This document shows, piece after piece, positions 50,009 through 55,412 of a DNA stretch of 55,412 nucleotides. Location: assembly GCA_003435055.1 (NCBI GenBank), contig QUMM01000021.1:1-55412 (forward strand), written 5' to 3'. Position 1 is the first letter of the stretch, and every line of letters starts with the position of its first letter. The position numbers and the translations under genes are program-made. Below the pieces are notes generated by a model. It was not told the DNA's origin, searched no databases, and worked only from the letters and a program-made list of their open reading frames with translations. The stretch comes from Lachnospiraceae bacterium OF09-6. GTDB taxonomy: Bacteria; Bacillota; Clostridia; Lachnospirales; Lachnospiraceae.

Positions 50009-50037
50009 TTGACGGAAATAAATGAATGCGTTAGAAT
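50009..50037 (+). promoter_or_regulatory. Promoter of ssrA
   Basis: TTGACG (50009-50014) and TAGAAT (50032-50037), 17-base spacer, about 42 bases upstream of the mature tmRNA 5' end, consistent with a precursor trimmed by RNase P. Confidence 0.7.
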
Positions 50038-50078
50038 AAATTACGCTAATATCTGCATAACCCATACACCTGAATTCA

Positions 50079-50421
50079 GGGGTTGTACTGGTTTCGACGG
50101 GGGTTTTGCAATCGAGGCAGCCATCTGTGGGCCGGGACCACATAGTAAACCGGAATTAAATATAAACGCAGACGAAAATTTAGCGTACGCAGCCTAATGG
50201 CTGCTGTCGGCCCTGAGCAACCCGCTGCTTAGGATCCCGGCATCAAACTTGCGGGGCACTTTGTCTGTGAAGCTTTGAACAGATAAAAGAATTGATGAAG
50301 CTACTGAAGTGACAAGCCTGTCTCTGGGCGTGCCATGGAGGGAATGTTAAAACAGTGACTGTGATGGGAGATACCACGATGAATAGGCTTTCGGACAGGG
50401 GTTCGATTCCCCTCAGCTCCA
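50079..50421 (+). ncRNA. ssrA: Transfer-messenger RNA (tmRNA)
   Basis: The 5' end GGGGTTGTACTGGTTTCGAC and 3' end GGTTCGATTCCCCTCAGCTC plus CA form the tRNA-Ala-like acceptor and T arms (343 bases without CCA, which is not encoded). The acceptor helix GGGGTTG/CAGCTCC has two G-U pairs. The tag reading frame starts at the resume codon GCA 50168 and encodes ADENLAYAA, ending TAA 50195-50197. The rest supplies pseudoknots. It tags stalled peptides for proteolysis together with SmpB and RNase R, whose genes lie upstream. Confidence 0.97.
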
Positions 50422-50428
50422 TTTAAGA

Positions 50429-50465
50429 AAAACTGCTAAAATCCAGTGTTTTAGCGGTTTTTTTT
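50429..50465 (+). terminator. Terminator of ssrA
   Basis: AAAACTGCTAAAA (50429-50441) pairs with TTTTAGCGGTTTT (50449-50461), one G-U, with eight Ts at 50458-50465. Confidence 0.9.
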
Positions 50466-50530
50466 GTAGCAGAAGCAAATTTTTGTGTTATACTAAAAAA
50501 CAAAACTGAAAAATGATGGGAAAACGGACT

Positions 50531-51286
50531 ATGTTATTTAGAAAGAAATGTAAATGCGTTTTTTTTCTGAGCTTGTTATTGATTTTGGGAAGCATGGCTT
50601 TTTTTGATGTTCATGCACAGGAGACTGATCCGGCAGAGAAAACGCAGATTCCCTTTGATCTGGAGCGTTTTTTGTTTATTGTAGAAGAACAGGATAACCC
50701 TTATCTGGGGTTGAATATTTTTCGCCATACGATTGAGGAGATTCATAAGGAGTGGAAGGAACTGGAGGCCCAGCAACATCACGAAGTATCTCAGATGATT
50801 TTTGTGGGAGATTCCAGAGTGGTTGGTATGTCGATGGCAGGTGGCTACAGTTATGTAGGAAAAGAGAGCATTGGTTATGACTGGTTTGTATCTGAGGGCG
50901 TTTATCAGATGCTGGATCAGATGAATGCATGGCCGGATGCAGATGTGATCCTGTGTTTTGGAATTAATGATGTGGCCAATATTGGCAGTTACATTTCAGA
51001 ATATCAGTATCTGGTGGAGGCTTATCCGGATACCAGATTCTGGTTCATGTCGGTGAATCCGGTGAACGATGCTATGGCGTCTTCCTGCGGTTATTTTATC
51101 AACAGTGACATGGTCATATCTTTTAATAACGTGTTGCAACAGGCCTTTCCAGAGCAGTATCTGGATGTCTGTTCCTATCTGCAGGAAAATGGATATGGAA
51201 CCTCAGACGGGGTGCATTACGATGTGGGAACCTGTCTGGTGATTCAGGAGTATACAAAGTATCTGATTAATCAGAAAGAAAGTTAA
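50531..51286 (+). CDS. Exported SGNH/GDSL-type hydrolase
   Basis: A 251-residue protein. ATG 50531 has GATGGGA about nine bases upstream and leaves a sensible leader from the -10 TATACT at 50489; the ATG at 50513 is an alternative. A basic N-terminus and hydrophobic stretch (CVFFLSLLLILGSMAFF) form a signal peptide or anchor. The SGNH blocks are visible: block I FVGDSRVVGM (nucleophile Ser), block III FGINDVANI (Gly, Asn) and block V DGVHYD (Asp, His). Likely an extracellular esterase or deacetylase acting on the cell envelope; the substrate is unknown. Confidence 0.75.
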   Translation: MLFRKKCKCVFFLSLLLILGSMAFFDVHAQETDPAEKTQIPFDLERFLFIVEEQDNPYLGLNIFRHTIEEIHKEWKELEAQQHHEVSQMIFVGDSRVVGMSMAGGYSYVGKESIGYDWFVSEGVYQMLDQMNAWPDADVILCFGINDVANIGSYISEYQYLVEAYPDTRFWFMSVNPVNDAMASSCGYFINSDMVISFNNVLQQAFPEQYLDVCSYLQENGYGTSDGVHYDVGTCLVIQEYTKYLINQKES

Positions 51287-51396
51287 AAGATTAAGAAATG
51301 TTTTTCACAAAACAAACATAATTTTTCGCTATAGTAGTAAAAAGATTCTGGAAGGGATGTTCCCTGATGAAATAATACAGACATATGGGAGGACTT

Positions 51397-52074
51397 ATGG
51401 AAAAGCTGAAAATACTGGTAGTAGATGATGAAAGCAGAATGAGAAAGCTGGTCAGAGACTTTCTGGTAAAAAAGGATTTTATTGTATTAGAGGCAGAAGA
51501 TGGGGCACAGGCAGTGGATATTTTTTTTAGTACAAAAGATATTTCACTGATTATTCTGGATGTAATGATGCCGAAGATGGATGGATGGCAGGTGTGCCGC
51601 GAGATACGTGAATTATCGGACGTGCCAATCATCATGCTGACGGCGAAGTCAGATGAGAGAGACGAACTGCTGGGATTTGATCTTGGCGTAGATGAATATA
51701 TTTCCAAGCCATTCAGCCCAAAGATTCTGGTAGCCCGCGTAGAGGCGATTTTAAGAAGAAGTAATCTGCTGAATGATGACAGTATCATTACCGCAGGAGA
51801 GATTACGCTGAACAAGTCAGCACATGAGGTAACTGTTGAAGGCAAACCTGTGGAACTGAGTTTTAAGGAATTTGAACTTCTGAATTATTTTATGGATAAT
51901 CAGGGACTGGCTCTTTCCAGAGAAAAGATCCTGAACAGTGTATGGAACTATGATTATTTTGGGGATGCCAGAACTATTGATACCCATGTGAAGAAGCTGA
52001 GAAGCAAGCTGGGCAAGGAAGGCGACTATATTAAGACCATCTGGGGAATGGGCTATAAGTTCGAGGTGTCATAA
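51397..52074 (+). CDS. OmpR/PhoB-family response regulator
   Basis: A 225-residue regulator from ATG 51397 (GGGAGG upstream). Receiver domain with acidic pocket VVDDESRMRK, phospho-acceptor Asp in LIILDVMMPKMDGW and conserved Lys in YISKPFSP; C-terminal winged helix (about 125-225) ending IKTIWGMGYKFEV. It pairs with the histidine kinase encoded one base downstream. Confidence 0.95.
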   Translation: MEKLKILVVDDESRMRKLVRDFLVKKDFIVLEAEDGAQAVDIFFSTKDISLIILDVMMPKMDGWQVCREIRELSDVPIIMLTAKSDERDELLGFDLGVDEYISKPFSPKILVARVEAILRRSNLLNDDSIITAGEITLNKSAHEVTVEGKPVELSFKEFELLNYFMDNQGLALSREKILNSVWNYDYFGDARTIDTHVKKLRSKLGKEGDYIKTIWGMGYKFEVS

Positions 52075-52075
52075 G

Positions 52076-53584
52076 ATGAAGCATTCCATAAAAACACAGC
52101 TGGCAGTATCATTTATTTCGCTGATGGCCCTGATCCTTGGTGCCAATTTTCTGATTAATAACTTTTTTCTGGAAAAATATTACATTTATCAGAAAGAGCA
52201 TGCATTGATTGATATTTACGAACAACTGGATGAGATCGGTGATGCATCAGAGTTCAAGAGCAGTGAATTTGATGATGAATTTCAACAGATCAGCGGAACG
52301 AATAACGTGGAGATGACCATACTGTCACCGGAGGAGGATGGCTCTTTTGTAGCGGTTTATCAGTCCAGAGATAACCGAATCATGCGGGGGCGTGTGGAAG
52401 GATATTTGTTTGGATTCAGTATGGAAAATGATCATCAGGAAGTACTGGTATCCACAGACAATTATACGATTCAGCAATGCGAAGATTCCTTTGAGAAAAT
52501 CGAATATCTGGAAGCCTGGGGTAAACTCTCATCAGGATGCTATTTCCTGATGCGGATTCCGATTCAGTCGATCAAGGATAATGTCAAGATTTCCAACCGG
52601 TTTGTGGCATACACGCTGCTTTTGGGAATTCTGGTGGCGGTAGCCATGATCTGGTGGATGTCAAAGAAGATCACAGAACCGCTTAGTGAACTGACTGCAC
52701 TTTCCAGGCGTATGGCAAATCTGGAGTTTGATGCCAAATATGTCAGCGGTGGAAAGAATGAGATCGGACAGCTGGGCGAGAATTTCAACCATATGTCTGA
52801 GACACTGGAAAAGACGATTTCAGAGCTTAAGACAGCAAATAATGAGCTTCAGACAGACCTGAATCAGAAGATTCAGATTGATGAGATGCGAAAGGAATTT
52901 TTATCCAATGTATCCCATGAACTGAAGACACCAATTGCTCTGATCCAGGGCTATGCGGAAGGTCTGCAGGACTGCATCAACGATGATGCGGAAAGCAGAG
53001 AATTTTATTGTGAAGTCATTATCGATGAAGCAGCCAAGATGAACAATATGGTGAAAAAGCTGCTTAGTCTGAATCAGCTGGAATTTGGAAATGATGTGGT
53101 GAATATCCAGCGTTTTGATCTGACAGAACTGATCAACGGAGTGATTCAGTCATCCACTCTTCTGGCAGAGCAAAAGGGGGCGACCATCAGCTTTGATCAA
53201 AAGCAGCCTTTGTATGTGTGGGGCGATGAGTTTAAGCTTGAGGAAGTAGTGACTAACTATATCAGTAATGCTATCAATCATGTAGATGGAGAAAAACAGA
53301 TTGAAGTAACTGTGCTGCATCAGGATGAGAAAATACGGGTCAGTGTCTTCAACACCGGTCAGCCGATACCGGATGATTCACTTGATAAGGTATGGATCAA
53401 ATTCTATAAAGTCGATAAGGCAAGAACCAGAGAATATGGAGGCAGTGGAATTGGATTGTCAATTGTGAAAGCAATTATGGATTCCCACCACCAGAAATAT
53501 GGCGTCTATAATCGAAAAGAAGGCGTTGTGTTCTGGTTTGAACTGGACAGTGCAGAGCGTGGAGGAGAATATGAAACCAATTGA
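52076..53584 (+). CDS. Sensor histidine kinase
   Basis: A 502-residue membrane kinase. Transmembrane helix 1 (about 8-31), an extracytoplasmic sensor domain of about 140 residues rich in acidic residues, helix 2 (about 176-196), HAMP (about 197-250), HisKA with phospho-acceptor His in NVSHELKTPIALIQGY, then HATPase with the N box VTNYISNAINHV, and G boxes in YGGSGIGLSIVKAIM. It overlaps the Sir2-like gene by 14 bases. The signal is unknown; the layout resembles envelope- or lipid-stress kinases. Confidence 0.95.
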   Translation: MKHSIKTQLAVSFISLMALILGANFLINNFFLEKYYIYQKEHALIDIYEQLDEIGDASEFKSSEFDDEFQQISGTNNVEMTILSPEEDGSFVAVYQSRDNRIMRGRVEGYLFGFSMENDHQEVLVSTDNYTIQQCEDSFEKIEYLEAWGKLSSGCYFLMRIPIQSIKDNVKISNRFVAYTLLLGILVAVAMIWWMSKKITEPLSELTALSRRMANLEFDAKYVSGGKNEIGQLGENFNHMSETLEKTISELKTANNELQTDLNQKIQIDEMRKEFLSNVSHELKTPIALIQGYAEGLQDCINDDAESREFYCEVIIDEAAKMNNMVKKLLSLNQLEFGNDVVNIQRFDLTELINGVIQSSTLLAEQKGATISFDQKQPLYVWGDEFKLEEVVTNYISNAINHVDGEKQIEVTVLHQDEKIRVSVFNTGQPIPDDSLDKVWIKFYKVDKARTREYGGSGIGLSIVKAIMDSHHQKYGVYNRKEGVVFWFELDSAERGGEYETN

Positions 53585-54110
53585 ACAGATAGCGGAAAAG
53601 ATTCAGCAGTCTGACATGGTGCTGATCGGGGTAGGAGATGAATTCACAGAAAAGAAAGGGAAAAACACAAAGGAAGAGATCTTGCAGGCCTATCAGAAAG
53701 TCATGGATCTGGTGAAGGGAAAACCATGGTTTCTGGTGACTGTCAATACCGATGATCTGGTGTATGATGCCGGAATGAACCGCTTTTTTGTAGTGGCTCC
53801 CTGTGGCAGTGACCGTAGTGGGAATGTGGTTACTAATGAAGACTATGATGAATCTTGTTATCTTTCTCAGTGGCAGTATTATAGGAATTGGCTGACATCG
53901 ACGATTGGAAAGAAGCTGTGCATTCTGGAGCTTGGCGTGGGTATGGCGTATCCTTCGGTAATCCGTATGCCGTTTGAACGTACAGTTCTGTATAATCAGA
54001 AATCATCGATGATCCGCATACATAGTAAACTTGCACAAGTTCCGGAAGAAATACAGAATAGAAGTATTTGCTATGACGAAAATCCGGTAAAATTTCTGAA
54101 TACTTTATAA
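53571..54110 (+). CDS. Sir2-like protein without zinc module
   Basis: A 179-residue protein from ATG 53571 (GGAGGAG upstream, overlapping the kinase gene). The Rossmann-like pattern follows sirtuins: DMVLIGVGDEFTEKK at the start, FLVTVNTDDLVYDAG, VVAPCGSDRSGN and LCILELGVGMAYPSVIR, but there is no four-cysteine zinc ribbon and no obvious catalytic His. It may bind NAD or ADP-ribose without being a deacetylase. Being translationally coupled to a two-component system, it may act in the same response. Confidence 0.65.
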   Translation: MKPIEQIAEKIQQSDMVLIGVGDEFTEKKGKNTKEEILQAYQKVMDLVKGKPWFLVTVNTDDLVYDAGMNRFFVVAPCGSDRSGNVVTNEDYDESCYLSQWQYYRNWLTSTIGKKLCILELGVGMAYPSVIRMPFERTVLYNQKSSMIRIHSKLAQVPEEIQNRSICYDENPVKFLNTL

Positions 54111-54127
54111 AATATATACAAAAATAA

Positions 54128-54155
54128 TTGAATAATAATGAGAATGTGGTATAAT
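54128..54155 (+). promoter_or_regulatory. Promoter of the phosphoribosyltransferase-like gene
   Basis: TTGAAT (54128-54133) and TATAAT (54150-54155), 16-base spacer, 31 bases before the start codon. Confidence 0.65.
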
Positions 54156-54186
54156 CTGACTATAAATTATGTTAGGAGGCCGGCAT

Positions 54187-54828
54187 ATGGAATCAAGAGT
54201 GATCAGAATACCGTCGAAAGTAAACAGCAATGTGGTGTTACGTGTAATACCTGGCCATTTTGCCACGACACATTCACATATCAATTATTATGTAGATATG
54301 ACATTTTTAAAATCAAGAAAAAGTGAAGCAGAGAATGCAGCAAAGATCCTGGCACAGAATTATAAGAACAGTACTTATATTGATACTATTGTCTGCATGG
54401 ATGGATGTGAGATCATAGGAGCTTATCTGGCAGAAGAACTGAGCCAGAACGGAATCCGCTCATTGAATACACATAATACCATGTATATTGCATCACCGGA
54501 GATTCATACTGGTGGTCAGCTGATCTTCCGTGATAATATGCAGGCCATGATTGCCAATAAGCATGTACTGCTGGTTCTGGCAACAGCCACTACCGGTATT
54601 ACAGTAAAACGTGCAGTAGAATGTATCCGTTACTATGGTGGTATTATGGAAGGTGCAGCAGCATTATTCAGTGCTACTGATGAGATAGATGGAATCAAGA
54701 TCAATTCCCTGTTTTCACCAGCTGATATACCACAGTACCAGACATGGCATGCGACAGAATGTCCGATGTGCGCAAAGAAGGAAAAACTGGATGCGATCGT
54801 GAACAGTTATGGATACTCAAGAGTATAA
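54187..54828 (+). CDS. Orotate-phosphoribosyltransferase-like protein
   Basis: A 213-residue protein from ATG 54187 (AGGAGGC upstream). The type I PRTase fold is suggested by IDTIVCMDGCEIIGAYLAEEL and by a PRPP-loop-like strand VLLVLATATTGITVKRAVE, in which the usual acidic pair (ED/DD) is A-T, so PRPP binding may be altered. A C-terminal ECPMCAKKEKLD adds a two-cysteine knuckle. Genuine PyrE lacks that tail. Classified as an OPRT-like paralogue; catalysis is uncertain. Confidence 0.7.
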   Translation: MESRVIRIPSKVNSNVVLRVIPGHFATTHSHINYYVDMTFLKSRKSEAENAAKILAQNYKNSTYIDTIVCMDGCEIIGAYLAEELSQNGIRSLNTHNTMYIASPEIHTGGQLIFRDNMQAMIANKHVLLVLATATTGITVKRAVECIRYYGGIMEGAAALFSATDEIDGIKINSLFSPADIPQYQTWHATECPMCAKKEKLDAIVNSYGYSRV

Positions 54829-54853
54829 TCGCCGGGTATGATATCGACAAGAA

Positions 54854-54897
54854 ACCCCGAATGTGTTATGATAAATAATGCATTTGGGGTATTTTGT
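54854..54897 (+). terminator. Terminator after the phosphoribosyltransferase-like gene
   Basis: ACCCCGAATG (54854-54863) pairs with CATTTGGGGT (54881-54890) with one G-U, followed by ATTTTG. Confidence 0.75.
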
Positions 54898-54917
54898 TAC
54901 AGAGGAGAAAAATAATT

Positions 54918-54968
54918 ATGATTGGAATTATCGACTATTATTCCTATCTTTTCTCAAAAATCCAGTAA
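54918..54968 (+). other. Very short ORF with an excellent ribosome site
   Basis: AGAGGAG precedes ATG 54918, which opens a 16-codon frame (MIGIIDYYSYLFSKIQ). The first seven residues equal the usual start of HisH (MIGIIDYG). It may be a remnant of a hisH start or a leader peptide, or chance. The rest of 54829-55245 holds only terminators. Confidence 0.25.
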
Positions 54969-55132
54969 AATCAATATTTCTAAGGTATAATCCGGCAGAG
55001 ATTTTGACTTTTACTAAATATTTACTAATTAATTTGTCCCGAATGCACAGTGAAGTTTTGATGAACACAGAATAATAAAAAATACGCAAGAATATTGAAA
55101 TAATAAGTTATCAGATAATAACAGGCTATAAG

Positions 55133-55160
55133 GACATTCCAGAAATGGAGTGTCTTTTTT
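55133..55160 (+). terminator. Terminator near the right edge (plus)
   Basis: GACATTCCA (55133-55141) pairs with TGGAGTGTC (55146-55154), GAAA loop, one G-U, six Ts. Confidence 0.8.
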
Positions 55161-55194
55161 ACTTTATAGGAAAGACCGCCTTCGGCGCTCTCTT

Positions 55195-55223
55195 GAATTA
55201 AAATAGCCCGCGCAAAGGCGGGC
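55195..55223 (-). terminator. Terminator of the right-edge minus-strand gene
   Basis: GCCCGC/GCGGGC (55206-55211 with 55218-55223) with the minus-strand tail TATTTTAAT. It lies 23 bases beyond the stop codon of the partial gene. Confidence 0.7.
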
Positions 55224-55245
55224 ATGACAAAACGATGATCATGAA

Positions 55246-55412
55246 TCAGAACAGAAAAAAATCTTCTTCTGCAAATTCATCATCAAAAATATCTTCATTT
55301 AGGAAATAGTCCATATCCAGAAGTTCCTCCTCGCTCATATGGCGGATGTCCGCAGAGGTCATACCTTCTGGTGGATTATTTATATATTTTTCGCGTAGTT
55401 TCTCTATATCAG
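55246..55412 (-). CDS. C-terminal end of an unidentified acidic protein (partial)
   Basis: The minus strand is open from the window edge to TGA 55246-55248, about 54 residues: PPEGMTSADIRHMSEEEL, then LDMDYFLNEDIFDDEFAEED and FFLF. The tail is very acidic and aromatic. I do not recognise the family; similar acidic MTSxDIRxMS endings are, in my memory, seen in proteins of Clostridial conjugative elements, so this may be the edge of another mobile element. A good terminator follows. Confidence 0.55.
   Translation of the reverse strand, partial: DIEKLREKYINNPPEGMTSADIRHMSEEELLDMDYFLNEDIFDDEFAEEDFFLF

Overview
The window looks like a chromosomal segment of a low-GC anaerobic gut Firmicute of the Lachnospiraceae/Clostridia kind. 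The basis is the strong AGGAGG-type ribosome sites, the hybrid-cluster protein locus, TRAP-TAXI and Liv transporters, the gpmI/secG/rnr/smpB/ssrA block and Tn916-type recombination genes. I cannot name a species from sequence alone.

Layout. 1-110 is probably the right end of an IS200/IS605-type (TnpB) element. 129-3162 is a nitrosative/oxidative-stress locus: hcp and a 4Fe-4S protein, divergent from a Crp/Fnr regulator. 3220-5375 holds small metabolic genes (HD, VOC, TfoX-like, flavodoxin). 5406-7396 is a decayed defence island: a structured, pseudoknotted RNA with its own terminator, an internally deleted Abi protein, a Fic protein and an HTH remnant. 7438-17100 is a two-operon block (methyltransferase / transglutaminase-like / methyltransferase, then AraC, two exporter-type ABC proteins and a complete ECF importer). 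Both operons carry the same 16-bp palindrome GTTAG-N6-CTAAC, which suggests one regulon, possibly metal-chelate uptake.

17137-31857 is mobile DNA. After a dead relaxase comes an integrated element bounded by copies of TCCTTAGTAGTA (17924 and 31810). It carries a BcgI-like restriction-modification pair without a translocase, a zinc-finger protein, an AlpA-like protein, a P4-like primase-helicase followed by a 310-bp array of 8-bp iterons in both orientations, two small zinc-ribbon paralogues, a lone HK97-type capsid protein, Xis, a Tn916-type integrase, and a Panacea antitoxin with a probable GNAT-fold toxin. This replicon, with a capsid gene but no other packaging gene visible, is the most novel part of the window.

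31985-55412 is mostly core chromosome: a phosphatase, a 63-bp tandem repeat, a TAXI-TRAP transporter, livJHMGF, homoserine dehydrogenase, gpmI, a truncated enolase-like protein, secG, rnr, smpB, an SH3 protein on the other strand, tmRNA, an SGNH hydrolase, a two-component system, a Sir2-like protein and a phosphoribosyltransferase-like protein. A partial minus-strand gene runs off the right edge.

Caution: at least six otherwise healthy genes, including smpB, carry single-base indels in short homopolymers. The most economical reading is residual sequencing/assembly error, so the frameshifts reported here need read-level confirmation before biological meaning is attached.
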